From Variovorax sp. PMC12 (lineage in GTDB: Bacteria; Pseudomonadota; Gammaproteobacteria; Burkholderiales; Burkholderiaceae_C): a stretch of 64,000 nt of DNA. Below are positions 26,756 to 35,321 of this stretch, piece after piece (the first letter of the stretch is position 1; each line of letters starts with the position of its first letter). The translations under genes were made by a program, and so were the position numbers. The stretch spans positions 4,614,501-4,678,500 of the forward strand of contig NZ_CP027773.1 of NCBI RefSeq assembly GCF_003019815.1, in the 5' to 3' direction. Below the pieces are notes generated by a model. That model saw nothing but the letters and a program-made list of their open reading frames with translations. It made no database searches and was not told the DNA's origin.

Positions 26756-26774
26756 AACCAAGTCGACTTTGGTT
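26756..26774. promoter_or_regulatory. Inverted repeat upstream of the ROK gene, operator candidate 1
   Basis: AACCAAGTCGACTTTGGTT, palindromic apart from one extra T in the right half, centred on GTCGAC. It lies 119-137 bases before the ROK start codon. Confidence 0.45.
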
Positions 26775-26781
26775 TGAACTT

Positions 26782-26796
26782 GGCCGAAGTTCGGCC
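26782..26796. promoter_or_regulatory. Perfect inverted repeat upstream of the ROK gene, operator candidate 2
   Basis: GGCCGAAGTTCGGCC, 7-bp arms around a central G. It abuts the candidate -35 box at 26797 and would place a bound repressor on the promoter. Confidence 0.5.
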
Positions 26797-26825
26797 TTGT
26801 CCGGCTGAAGACCTGCACCTAGTAT
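26797..26825 (+). promoter_or_regulatory. Candidate sigma-70 promoter of the ROK/ABC operon
   Basis: TTGTCC at 26797-26802 and TAGTAT at 26820-26825, 17 bases apart. Each hexamer matches four of six consensus positions. The perfect palindrome lies immediately upstream. Confidence 0.4.
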
Positions 26826-26892
26826 TCGCCTTCGCCCGACAGCCGAAGATTGCGGGCGGCGACTTCAAAAGAAAGAACACGGAGACAAACGC

Positions 26893-28095
26893 GTGGCACC
26901 CTGGAGCGGCATCACCGCCGATGAAATGCGGCTGCTGGAAACGACCTTCTGGTCGGCCGGCGGATCGCGCCATGCCATGGCCGAGCAACTCGGCTTCTCC
27001 AAGAGCAAGGCCAATGCGCTCATCGCCGGCCTCGTCGAACAGGGGCTGCTGGCCGAAGCGGGCCTGCAGCGTTCGTCGGGCGGGCGGCGTGCCGAAAACC
27101 TCCAGCTGCACTTCTGGCTCGGCGTGCTGGTCGGTATCGACATCGGCGCGACCAGCCTCGGCGTGGCCGTGCTGCGGCCCGACCTCACCGTGCTTGCGCA
27201 ACATGAAGAGCCCGCCGACGTGCGCGAGGGCCCGGCGGTGGTGCTGGCCCGGGTACGGGTGCTGATGCGCGAATTGCTGGCGCAAGGCGGCCACGCCGCG
27301 CGCGACGTGCTCGGCATCGGCATCGGCGTGCCCGGCCCCGTCAACTTCGAGATCGGCCAGCTCGTGAACCCGCCGCTGATGCCCGCGTGGGACAGCTTCT
27401 CGATCCGCGACTACCTGCGCGAGGACTACGCCGCGCCCGTCTTCGTCGACAACGACGTGAACCTCATGGCGCTCGGCGAGCTGTGGAGGCTCAAGCGTTC
27501 GCTGACCAATTTCCTCGTCATCAAGATCGGGACCGGCATCGGCTGCGGCATCGTCTGCCACGGCGAGGTGTACCGGGGCGCGGCCGGCTCCGCGGGTGAC
27601 GTGGGCCACATCTGCGTCGACCAGGAGGGGCCGCGCTGCCACTGCGGCAACCTGGGCTGCGTCGAGGCCATGGCCGCCGGCCCCGCGATCACGCGCATGG
27701 CCGTGCAGGCGGCCGAGGCCGGCGAAAGCGAACTGCTGGCCGAGTGCCTGCGCGTGCATGGCCGCATCGACGCGATCGACGTCGGCCAGGCCAGCCGCGG
27801 CGGCGACACCGCGGCCAACGGCATCATCCAGCGCGCGGGCAGCCTCATCGGCCAGATGCTCGCGTCGGTCGTCAACTTCTTCAATCCGTCGCATGTGTTC
27901 ATCGGCGGCGGCATCACGCGCATCGGGCCGCTGTTCCTCGCGGCGGTGCGCCAGAGCGTGTACCAGCGCTCGCTCGCGCTCTCCACGCGGCACCTGGAAA
28001 TCCAGTACACGCCGCTGGGCATGCAGGGCGGACTGATAGGCGCGGGCGTGCTTGCGATGCATGAGACCCTGAAGGTTCGCGGAGTGGCGCCATGA
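26893..28095 (+). CDS. ROK-family transcriptional regulator
   Basis: 400-aa sugar-responsive regulator of the NagC/XylR/Mlc type. N-terminal winged helix-turn-helix 'AMAEQLGFSKSKANALIAGL', then the sugar-kinase-like fold with 'GIDIGATSLGVAVL', 'GVPGPVNFEIGQL', 'FVDNDVNLMALGE' and the zinc motif 'CHCGNLGCVEAMA'. The start is GTG at 26893 after GGAGAC. Its stop overlaps the start of the ABC ATPase gene (ATGA), so it heads the transporter operon and probably regulates it through the upstream palindromes. Confidence 0.93.
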   Translation: MAPWSGITADEMRLLETTFWSAGGSRHAMAEQLGFSKSKANALIAGLVEQGLLAEAGLQRSSGGRRAENLQLHFWLGVLVGIDIGATSLGVAVLRPDLTVLAQHEEPADVREGPAVVLARVRVLMRELLAQGGHAARDVLGIGIGVPGPVNFEIGQLVNPPLMPAWDSFSIRDYLREDYAAPVFVDNDVNLMALGELWRLKRSLTNFLVIKIGTGIGCGIVCHGEVYRGAAGSAGDVGHICVDQEGPRCHCGNLGCVEAMAAGPAITRMAVQAAEAGESELLAECLRVHGRIDAIDVGQASRGGDTAANGIIQRAGSLIGQMLASVVNFFNPSHVFIGGGITRIGPLFLAAVRQSVYQRSLALSTRHLEIQYTPLGMQGGLIGAGVLAMHETLKVRGVAP

Positions 28096-29636
28096 GCAGC
28101 AGTACGCCAAGCAACAAGGGCAGCGTCGCCGTCGAGTTCGACGGCGTGATCAAGGCCTTCGGCCCGGTGCAGGTGCTGCACGGCGTGAGCTTAGCGCTCG
28201 CGCCCGGCCGCGTGTACGGCCTGCTCGGCGAGAACGGCGCGGGCAAGTCGACGCTGATGAAGATTCTTGCCGGCTACGAGCAGCTCACTGGCGGCACGCT
28301 GCGCATCAACGGCCAGCCGCAGCAGTTCGGCAGCTCGCGCGATGCCGAGGCGCTGGGCATCGTGCTGATCCACCAGGAGTTCAACCTCGCGGAAGACCTG
28401 AGCGTGGCGCAGAACATCTTCCTGGGCCATGAAAAGAAGAAGGGCTGGCTGCTGGACGACGCCTCGATGGAGCGCGAAGCCGCCGCCGCGCTCGCCGCCG
28501 TCGGCCTGAACATCGATCCGCGCACCAAGGTGCGAAAGCTCATCGTCGCCGAGAAGCAGCTCGTCGAGATCGCGAAGGCCATCGCCCGCCGCGCGCGCCT
28601 GCTCGTGATGGACGAGCCCACCGCCACGCTCACGCCCGGCGAGACCGAGCGCCTGTTCAAGCTCATCGCGCAGCTGCGCGCCGACGGCGTGACCATCGTC
28701 TACATCTCGCACAAGCTCGACGAGGTGGAGCAGGTGACCGACGAGGTGATCGTCATGCGCGACGGCCGCTTCGTCGCGCGCGCGCCCACGCCCGAGGTCA
28801 CGCGCCAGCAGATGGCCAACCTCATGGTGGGCCGCGAGCTGGCCGACCTGTACCCGCCGCGCGACGTGGTGGTGGCCGCCGATGCGCCCGCCATGCGCGT
28901 GCGAAATTTCAATGTGCCCGGCTGGGCGCAAGACGCGAGCTTCGAGGTGCGCCCCGGCGAGATCCTCGGTTTCGCGGGCCTCGTGGGCGCGGGGCGCACC
29001 GAGCTCTTCGAAGGCCTGCTCGGCCTTCGCCCCGCGAGCGGCAGCGTCGAGATGCTCGGCAAGCCCGTGCCCGGCGGCAAGGGCTGGCGCAACCCGCGCG
29101 ACGCGGCGAAGCACGGCCTCACCTATCTGAGCGAAGACCGCAAGGGCAAGGGCCTGCACGTCAACTTCGGCCTGCGGCACAACCTCACGCTGATGGCGCT
29201 CGAACGCTATGCGCAGCCCTGGCTCAAGCCCGAAGCCGAACGCGGCGCGCTGGCCGGGGCGGTGAAGGACTACGGCATCCGCACCGGCTCGCTCGAGGTC
29301 AAGGCCTCGTCGCTGTCGGGCGGCAACCAGCAGAAGCTCGCGCTCGCCAAGGTGCTGCAGCCGCAGCCGAAGGTGGTGGTGCTCGACGAGCCCACGCGCG
29401 GCGTGGACGTGGGCGCCAAGCGCGACATCTATTTCCTGATCCAGCGACTGGCCCGCGAAGGGCTTGCGGTGATCGTCGTCTCGTCGGAACTGATGGAGCT
29501 GATCGGCCTGTGCCACCGCGTGGCGGTGATGCGCGCCGGAAAGCTGGTCGCCACGCTCGACGCGGACCATTTGACAGAAGAGGAGCTCATCGCTCATGCC
29601 ACCGGAACAGCAGACACCACCGCCGCGCACGCTTGA
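28092..29636 (+). CDS. Ribose-type sugar ABC transporter, ATP-binding protein
   Basis: 514-aa duplicated ATPase of the RbsA/XylG/MglA group. First domain with Walker A 'GLLGENGAGKSTLMKIL' and Walker B 'LLVMDEPTATL'. The second domain has a degenerate Walker A ('GFAGLVGAGRTELFEG') but a full signature, 'SLSGGNQQKLALAKVL', and 'VVVLDEPTRGVDVG'. This asymmetry is normal for the group. It overlaps the permease gene by 41 bp. Confidence 0.95.
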   Translation: MSSSTPSNKGSVAVEFDGVIKAFGPVQVLHGVSLALAPGRVYGLLGENGAGKSTLMKILAGYEQLTGGTLRINGQPQQFGSSRDAEALGIVLIHQEFNLAEDLSVAQNIFLGHEKKKGWLLDDASMEREAAAALAAVGLNIDPRTKVRKLIVAEKQLVEIAKAIARRARLLVMDEPTATLTPGETERLFKLIAQLRADGVTIVYISHKLDEVEQVTDEVIVMRDGRFVARAPTPEVTRQQMANLMVGRELADLYPPRDVVVAADAPAMRVRNFNVPGWAQDASFEVRPGEILGFAGLVGAGRTELFEGLLGLRPASGSVEMLGKPVPGGKGWRNPRDAAKHGLTYLSEDRKGKGLHVNFGLRHNLTLMALERYAQPWLKPEAERGALAGAVKDYGIRTGSLEVKASSLSGGNQQKLALAKVLQPQPKVVVLDEPTRGVDVGAKRDIYFLIQRLAREGLAVIVVSSELMELIGLCHRVAVMRAGKLVATLDADHLTEEELIAHATGTADTTAAHA

Positions 29637-30630
29637 AGCCGCGCAGCAGCAGCACCGCAGCGAGGCAAAGCCGCGCTGGACCGAGCGCCTGCACGGCCTC
29701 GGCCCGGTCATCGGCCTGGTGCTGCTTTGCATTGCCGGCACGCTGCTCAACAGCGACTTCGCGACCGTCGACAACGCGATGAACGTGCTCACGCGCACCG
29801 CCTTCATCGGCATCATCGCGGTGGGCATGTGCTTCGTGATCATTTCGGGCGGCATCGACCTGTCGGTGGGCTCGATGGCCGCGCTCATCGCGGGCAGCGT
29901 GATCATGTTCATCAACTGGGCCGGCCCGGCATCGGGCTCGCCGCTGCTGGCGGTGGTGATGGGCGCTGTGCTGGCCATCGTGCTGGGCGCTGTGTTCGGC
30001 CTTGCGCACGGCCTGCTCATCACCAAGGGGCGCATCGAGCCCTTCATCGTGACGCTGGGCACGCTGGGCATCTTCCGCGCGTACCTCACCTACTTTGCCG
30101 ACGGCGGCGCGCTCACGCTCGACAACGAACTGTCGGACCTCTACGCGCCGGTGTACTACGCCAGCCTCGCGGGCATTCCGGTGCCGGTGTGGGTGTTCGT
30201 GATCGTCGCGATCATCGGCGGCGTCATATTGAACCGCACGGCCTACGGGCGCTACGTGCAGGCCATCGGCTCGAACGAGCAGGTGGCGCGCTACGCGGCC
30301 GTGGACGTCGACCGCGTGAAGATCATGACCTACGTGCTGCTCGGCGTGTGCGTGGGCATTGCCACGCTGCTCTACGTGCCGCGCCTGGGCTCGGCCTCGC
30401 CGACCACCGGCCTGCTGTGGGAGCTGGAAGCCATTGCCGCGGTGATCGTCGGCGGCACCGCGCTCAAGGGCGGCGCGGGCAGCATCACCGGCACGGTGGT
30501 GGGCGCGATCCTGCTCTCGGTCATCAGCAACATCCTGAACCTCACCAGCATCATCAGCGTGTACCTGAATGCCGCGGTGCAGGGCTTCGTGATCATCATC
30601 GTCGCGTTCCTGCAGCGCGGCCGGCGCTAG
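29596..30630 (+). CDS. Ribose-type sugar ABC transporter, permease
   Basis: 344-aa inner-membrane permease of the RbsC type with eight to ten hydrophobic segments after a polar N-terminus of about 35 residues. Family marks include 'ISGGIDLSVGSMAALIAGSV', 'GLAHGLLITKGRIEPFIVTL' and 'GSNEQVARYAAVDVDRVKIM'. The overlap with the ATPase gene is long but no later start fits the first helix. Confidence 0.94.
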   Translation: MPPEQQTPPPRTLEAAQQQHRSEAKPRWTERLHGLGPVIGLVLLCIAGTLLNSDFATVDNAMNVLTRTAFIGIIAVGMCFVIISGGIDLSVGSMAALIAGSVIMFINWAGPASGSPLLAVVMGAVLAIVLGAVFGLAHGLLITKGRIEPFIVTLGTLGIFRAYLTYFADGGALTLDNELSDLYAPVYYASLAGIPVPVWVFVIVAIIGGVILNRTAYGRYVQAIGSNEQVARYAAVDVDRVKIMTYVLLGVCVGIATLLYVPRLGSASPTTGLLWELEAIAAVIVGGTALKGGAGSITGTVVGAILLSVISNILNLTSIISVYLNAAVQGFVIIIVAFLQRGRR

Positions 30631-30674
30631 TTCCCTTCCCGTTCCGTTCCATCCACCAAGAGGAGACATCCAGC

Positions 30675-31637
30675 ATGACAACTTTCACCAGACGCCTCGC
30701 GCTCACGGCCGTTGCCGCCGCAGCCTTCGCCAGCCTGCCCGCGCTCGCCGCAGAGAAGGTCAACCTCGGCGTTTCGATTCCCGCGGCCACGCACAGCTTC
30801 ATGGGCGGCATCAACTACTGGGCCAACCAGGCGAAGAAGGACCTCGAGAAGGAACACAAGGACCTGAAGATCACCATCAAGACGGCCGCCAACGCGCCCG
30901 AGCAGGCCAACCAGCTGCAGGACCTGTCGACGGTGACCAAGATCAACGCGCTGGTCGTGTTCCCGTTCGAATCCGCCGCGCTGACCAAGCCGGTCGCGCA
31001 GGTCAAGGCCAAGGGCGCCTACGTGACCGTGGTCGACCGCGGCCTGACCGACACCAGCGCGCAGGACGCCTACGTGGCCGGCGACAACACCGCCTTCGGC
31101 AAGATCCCGGCCGAGTACATCGTGAAGCAGCTCAACGGCAAGGGCAACGTGGTGGCGCTGCGCGGCATCGCGACCACGCTCGACAACGAGCGCATGGACG
31201 CCTTCAACGCCGTGCTCAAGGGCAGCCCCGACATCAAGCTGCTGGACGCCAAGTACGCCAACTGGAACCGCGACGACGCCTTCAAGGTCACGCAGGACTA
31301 CCTCACGCGCTTCAAGAACATCGACGCCATCTGGGCCGCCGACGACGACATGGCCGTGGGCGTGCTCAAGGCCATCTCGCAGGCCAAGCGCGACGACATC
31401 AAGATCGTGTTCGGCGGCGCCGGCGCGAAGGACATGGTCAAGACCATCATGGACGGCAAGGACCCGCGCATCACGGCCGACGTGAGCTATTCGCCCAAGT
31501 TCATCTACGACGCGATCAAGCTCACGGCCGAAGCGCGCCTGAAGGGCGAGAAGCTGCCGGCGACGACGATCATTCCTTCGGTGCTGATCACGAAGGAAAA
31601 CGCCAAAGAGTTCTACCACCCCAACTCGCCGTTCTGA
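30675..31637 (+). CDS. Sugar ABC transporter, periplasmic binding protein
   Basis: 320-aa binding protein of the RbsB type with a Sec signal peptide (cleavage near ALAA, residue 25). Periplasmic-binding-protein type 1 fold: 'LGVSIPAATHSFMGGINYWA', 'DLSTVTKINALVVFPFES', 'TVVDRGL', 'DAIWAADDDMAVGVLKA'. AGGAGA precedes the ATG at 30675. Together with the ATPase and permease it forms a complete importer; the sugar or polyol is unknown. Confidence 0.94.
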   Translation: MTTFTRRLALTAVAAAAFASLPALAAEKVNLGVSIPAATHSFMGGINYWANQAKKDLEKEHKDLKITIKTAANAPEQANQLQDLSTVTKINALVVFPFESAALTKPVAQVKAKGAYVTVVDRGLTDTSAQDAYVAGDNTAFGKIPAEYIVKQLNGKGNVVALRGIATTLDNERMDAFNAVLKGSPDIKLLDAKYANWNRDDAFKVTQDYLTRFKNIDAIWAADDDMAVGVLKAISQAKRDDIKIVFGGAGAKDMVKTIMDGKDPRITADVSYSPKFIYDAIKLTAEARLKGEKLPATTIIPSVLITKENAKEFYHPNSPF

Positions 31638-31638
31638 G

Positions 31639-32802
31639 GTGATCGAGATCGCTCCACGCAAGCTCCGCTACGCCATGGTCGGCGGCGGCCGCGACGCCTT
31701 CATCGGCGCCGTGCACCGCAAGGCCATGGCGCTCGACGGCCAGATCGAGCTCGTGGCGGGGGCGCTGTCGTCGAGCCCCGACAAGGCGCGCGCCTCGGGC
31801 CGCGACCTCGGCCTGGCCGACGGCCGCAACCACGGCGACTGGCAGTCGCTGCTGGCCGACGAGCTGAAGCGGCCCGCTGACGAACGCATCGACTTCGTGT
31901 CGATCGTCACGCCCAACCACGTGCACTTTCCGGTGGCGCAGGCTTTTGCCGACGCCGGCTTCCACGTGGTGTGCGACAAGCCGCTGGTGCACACGCGCGA
32001 GCAGGCCGATGCGCTGGTCGCCACGGTCGCGAAGCGGGGTACGGTGTTCGGCGTCACCTACAACTACACCGGCTACCCGATGGTGCGGCAGGCCCGCGAG
32101 ATGGTGCGGTCTGGCCAGATCGGCGAAGTGCGCAAGGTCGTCGTCGAATACAACCAGGGCTGGCTTGCCAGCCATGTCGAAGGCGGCACCAACAAGCAGG
32201 CCGACTGGCGCACCGACCCCGCGCGCAGCGGCGCGGCCGGGGCCATCGGCGACATCGGCTCGCATGCCGAGAACCTCGTGGCCAGCGTCACCGGCCTGGA
32301 GATCGAAAGCCTCTGCGCCGACCTCAGCGCGCTGGTGCCGGGCCGCATGCTCGACGACGACGGCAGCCTGCTGCTGCGCTTCAAGGGCGGCGCGCGCGGC
32401 GTGCTGGTGGCCTCGCAGATCAGCACGGGGCTGGAGAACGACCTGCGCCTGCGCATCTCCGGCACGCGGGGCACGCTCGAATGGCACCAGGAGCAGCCCA
32501 GCCAGTTGCAGCACCTGCCGCACGACGGACCCAGGCGCGTGCTGACGCGCGGCGCGCCCTGGCTGTGCGAGGCCGCGCAACGCGCGAGCCGGCTGCCGGC
32601 GGGGCACCCCGAAGGCTTCATCGAGGCCTTCGCCAACGTGTATGCCGGCGTGGCGGCGGACATCCGCGCCCGGCTCGAAGTGCGGACGGCCGACCCACTG
32701 GCCGCCGACTATCCGCGCGTGGAAGACGGCGCGCGCGGCGTGCGCTTCATCGAACGCACGGTGGCTTCCGCGCAAAGCGAATTAAAGTGGACGCCCTGGT
32801 AG
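31639..32802 (+). CDS. Gfo/Idh/MocA-family oxidoreductase
   Basis: 387-aa NAD(P)-dependent dehydrogenase acting on sugars or inositol-like polyols. N-terminal Rossmann motif 'YAMVGGGRDAFIGAVH', the family's catalytic 'CDKPLVHTREQADAL' (EKP motif as DKP) and 'GAIGDIGSHAENLVASVTG', which contains the His of the active site. The GTG start lies one base after the binding-protein stop, so it belongs to the importer operon and probably starts catabolism of the imported compound. Confidence 0.92.
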   Translation: MIEIAPRKLRYAMVGGGRDAFIGAVHRKAMALDGQIELVAGALSSSPDKARASGRDLGLADGRNHGDWQSLLADELKRPADERIDFVSIVTPNHVHFPVAQAFADAGFHVVCDKPLVHTREQADALVATVAKRGTVFGVTYNYTGYPMVRQAREMVRSGQIGEVRKVVVEYNQGWLASHVEGGTNKQADWRTDPARSGAAGAIGDIGSHAENLVASVTGLEIESLCADLSALVPGRMLDDDGSLLLRFKGGARGVLVASQISTGLENDLRLRISGTRGTLEWHQEQPSQLQHLPHDGPRRVLTRGAPWLCEAAQRASRLPAGHPEGFIEAFANVYAGVAADIRARLEVRTADPLAADYPRVEDGARGVRFIERTVASAQSELKWTPW

Positions 32803-32827
32803 CGCATGCGCGCTGCCGCGGGCTTCC

Positions 32828-33535
32828 ATGACATCCACCATCACCGACAACACCGGCGCCTCGCGCCCGGCCACGCAGACCTGGCCCGCGGCGCTCTGGC
32901 GGCGCTGCATCACGCTGTTCCCGCTGAAGCTGGTGGGCAACACGGTCGCCACGCTCGGCTTCTTCCCGCTGTACTTCTGGATCGCGAAGAACGCGGGCCA
33001 GGCCTGGGTGCTGCCGCTCACCGCCTTCGACCGCGCCATCGCCTTCTGGCCGGCGCTGCTGCCGGTGTATCTCTCGCTGTGGGGCTACATCGCGCTGCCG
33101 GTGCTGCTGGCCAAGGACATGCGCGAGCTGACGCGCTTCTCCCTCGGCTGCGCGGCGATGACCTTGCTGGCGCTGCTCGTGTTCTGGTTCATGCCCACGG
33201 CCATTCCCAATTTCGCGGTCGCCACCACGCCGGGCACTTCGCTGCAGTTCCTGAAGATGGTCGATTCGGCGGGCAATGCCTTTCCGTCGCTGCATGTGTC
33301 GTTCTCGGTGTTCGCCTGCGTCATGCTCGCGCGGCAGTTGCGCGATGCGGGCGCGCCGGCGTGGCTGCGCTTCGTCAACGTGGCGTGGGCCGCGGGCATC
33401 GTCTATTCGACGATGGCGGTGCGCCAGCATGTGCTGGTCGACGTGCTGGGCGGCCTTGCGCTGGGCGTCGCGCTCGGCGTGGCCACGCGGCAGCGGGAGC
33501 CGGCCGCGGCTGCTGCGCATGCGCGTGCGGCGTAG
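32828..33535 (+). CDS. PAP2-family membrane phosphatase / phosphotransferase
   Basis: 235-aa membrane protein with six hydrophobic segments. The phosphatase motifs are 'AFPSLHVSFSVF' and 'VYSTMAVRQHVLVDVLGGLA', the SxxxRxHxxxD core; the first motif (KxxxxxxRP) is not obvious. This form resembles the PAP2_3 group that includes inositol-phosphorylceramide synthase-like enzymes acting on lipid phosphates. It is 25 bases after the Gfo/Idh gene but probably not part of sugar catabolism. Confidence 0.85.
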   Translation: MTSTITDNTGASRPATQTWPAALWRRCITLFPLKLVGNTVATLGFFPLYFWIAKNAGQAWVLPLTAFDRAIAFWPALLPVYLSLWGYIALPVLLAKDMRELTRFSLGCAAMTLLALLVFWFMPTAIPNFAVATTPGTSLQFLKMVDSAGNAFPSLHVSFSVFACVMLARQLRDAGAPAWLRFVNVAWAAGIVYSTMAVRQHVLVDVLGGLALGVALGVATRQREPAAAAAHARAA

Positions 33536-33615
33536 GCCGATCGCGGTATTCCGCCGCCACCGGGCGCGCGGTACAAATCCGGCATCGTCGCCGTCCAGGC
33601 GATGCGGAGCCCGCC

Positions 33616-34137
33616 ATGAAGATTCGCCCGTCCGCCGCCGCTGCAGCCTGCCTTGCGGCGGCTGCGATCGCCATGCCCGCGTTCGCGCTCGACTACCCGG
33701 CGCGCAAGCCCGGCCTGTGGGAGATCCAGACCGGCGACGGCGGCAAGGGCCAGGGCCACACCATGCAGCAGTGCATCGACGCGGCCAGCGACAAGTCGCT
33801 GCGCGAAATGGGCCAGGGCATGGGCAAGGAAATGTGCTCGAAGCAGGAGCTGCGGCTCGACGGCGGCAAGCTGGTGATGGACTCCGTGTGCAAGATCGGC
33901 AACACCACCGCCACCTCGCATGCGGTGATGAGCGGCGACTTCAACTCGGCCTACCGCATGGAAAGCAAATCGAGCTACAACCCGCCGCTGATGGGCCGCG
34001 CCGAAGGCACCAGCGTGATCGAGGCCCGGTGGGTCGGCCCCTGCAAGGCCGACCAGAAGCCCGGCGACATGGTCATGCCCAACGGCATGAAGATGAACGT
34101 CATCGACATGATGAACAACCGGCCCAAGCGGCCCTGA
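33616..34137 (+). CDS. DUF3617-type exported protein
   Basis: 173-aa protein with a Sec signal peptide (cleavage near AFA, residue 24). The mature part begins 'LDYPARKPGLWEIQTGDGG'; the PGLWE motif and pairs of Cys ('QQCIDA', 'MCSKQE', 'VCKIGN', 'GPCKAD') are typical of DUF3617, a periplasmic family of unknown role. The four Cys probably form two disulfides. Confidence 0.85.
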   Translation: MKIRPSAAAAACLAAAAIAMPAFALDYPARKPGLWEIQTGDGGKGQGHTMQQCIDAASDKSLREMGQGMGKEMCSKQELRLDGGKLVMDSVCKIGNTTATSHAVMSGDFNSAYRMESKSSYNPPLMGRAEGTSVIEARWVGPCKADQKPGDMVMPNGMKMNVIDMMNNRPKRP

Positions 34138-34140
34138 CTG

Positions 34141-34232
34141 GGCCTGCGGGGCAGGCCGGCGGGTAGGCGCCGGCCCACAGCGCTTCGCGGCTGACGTTCG
34201 GCGCCGGGCAGCGCCGGCTGCGCCTACGATGG
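34141..34232. repeat. Structured GC-rich intergenic stretch with nested palindromes
   Basis: Contains GGCCTGC-GGG-GCAGGCC (34141-34157, perfect), GCCGGCG-N6-CGCCGGC (34155-34174, perfect), and an imperfect outer pair GTAGGCGC...GCGCCTAC that closes at about 34232. It probably represents a dispersed intergenic repeat rather than a terminator, since no T-run is present. Confidence 0.5.
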
Positions 34233-34238
34233 CGTGCC

Positions 34239-35321
34239 ATGCCCGCAACGCAGCAAGAAGATCTCGTCGTCGCCCGGCCCGAGGGCCTGTACTGCCCGCC
34301 GGGCGATTTCTACATCGACCCCTGGCGGCCGGTGGCGCGCGCCGTCATCACCCACGCCCATTCGGACCACGCACGCACGGGGCATGGGCACTACCTGGCT
34401 CACACCGACAGCGCCGGCACCCTGCGCACGCGGCTGGGCGCCGACATCGACCTGCAGACGCTGCCCTACGGCGAAGCCATCACACACCACGGCGTGCGCG
34501 TCTCCCTGCATCCGGCAGGGCACGTGCTGGGCTCGGCGCAGGTGCGGCTCGAGCACGGCGGGCGCGTGTGGGTGGCCTCGGGCGACTACAAGACGGAGCC
34601 CGACGGCACCTGCACCCCCTTCGAGCCTGTGCCTTGCGACACCTTCATCACCGAATCCACCTTCGGCCTGCCGATCTACCGCTGGCCCACGCAGGCCGCG
34701 CTGTTCGCGGAGATCGACGCATGGTGGCGCGCCAATGCCGAGGCGGGGCGCGCGTCGGTGCTGTTCTGCTATGCCTTCGGCAAGGCGCAGCGCATCCTGC
34801 ACGGGGTGGACGCGAGCATCGGGCCGATCATGGTGCACGGGGCGGTGGAGCCGCTCAATGCCGTGTACCGCGCGGCGGGCGTGGCGCTGCCGCCGACGCT
34901 GCGCGTGAGCGACGAAGGTGTCGACGCGGCGCTGCTCAAGCGCGCGCTGGTGCTGGCCCCGCCGTCGGCGCAGGGCACGCCGTGGATGCGCCGCTTCGGC
35001 AACTATGCCGATGCGTTCGCCAGCGGATGGATGCAACTGCGTGGCACGCGCAGGCGGCGCGGCGTGGACCGCGGCTTCGTGATGTCGGATCACGCGGACT
35101 GGCCGGGGCTGCAGAAGGCGATCGCCGGCACGGGCGCGCAGCGCGTGTTCGTCACGCATGGCAGCGTGCAGGTGATGGTGCGGTGGCTGACGGAGAACGG
35201 GCTGGATGCGCAGGGCTTCAAGACCGAGTACGGCGATGAAGACGACCAGGCGGCACCCGATGGAGCCGCCGACGGCCCCCATCCCGGCCTTCCCCCGGCG
35301 GGAGAAGGAGCGAACGCATGA
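34239..35321 (+). CDS. Ligase-associated DNA exonuclease (MBL/beta-CASP-like)
   Basis: 360-aa nuclease of the metallo-beta-lactamase superfamily that is encoded next to an ATP-dependent ligase and an Lhr-like helicase in many bacteria. Metal motif 'THAHSDHARTGHGHYLAHTD' (first 7 residues are HxHxDH), 'PAGHVLGSAQVRLEHGG', 'VASGDYKTE' and 'VMSDHADWPGLQKAIA'. Its last residues ('PHPGLPPAGEGANA') are encoded by a GC-rich hairpin element. The stop overlaps the ligase start (ATGA). Repair role inferred from the conserved cluster. Confidence 0.93.
   Translation: MPATQQEDLVVARPEGLYCPPGDFYIDPWRPVARAVITHAHSDHARTGHGHYLAHTDSAGTLRTRLGADIDLQTLPYGEAITHHGVRVSLHPAGHVLGSAQVRLEHGGRVWVASGDYKTEPDGTCTPFEPVPCDTFITESTFGLPIYRWPTQAALFAEIDAWWRANAEAGRASVLFCYAFGKAQRILHGVDASIGPIMVHGAVEPLNAVYRAAGVALPPTLRVSDEGVDAALLKRALVLAPPSAQGTPWMRRFGNYADAFASGWMQLRGTRRRRGVDRGFVMSDHADWPGLQKAIAGTGAQRVFVTHGSVQVMVRWLTENGLDAQGFKTEYGDEDDQAAPDGAADGPHPGLPPAGEGANA
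35288..35308. repeat. REP-like hairpin at the exonuclease-ligase junction
   Basis: CCTTCCCCC-GGC-GGGAGAAGG, imperfect inverted repeat with the CCCCC/GGGGG-type core seen at 37004, 40890, 40980 and 57022. It codes the end of the exonuclease and also provides the GAAGGAG ribosome-binding site of the ligase gene. Confidence 0.6.

Noticed and set aside
28092..29636. Degenerate Walker A in the second half of the sugar ABC ATPase
   Set aside because: This asymmetry is normal for duplicated RbsA-type ATPases; the same holds for the ATPase at 51684-53210.
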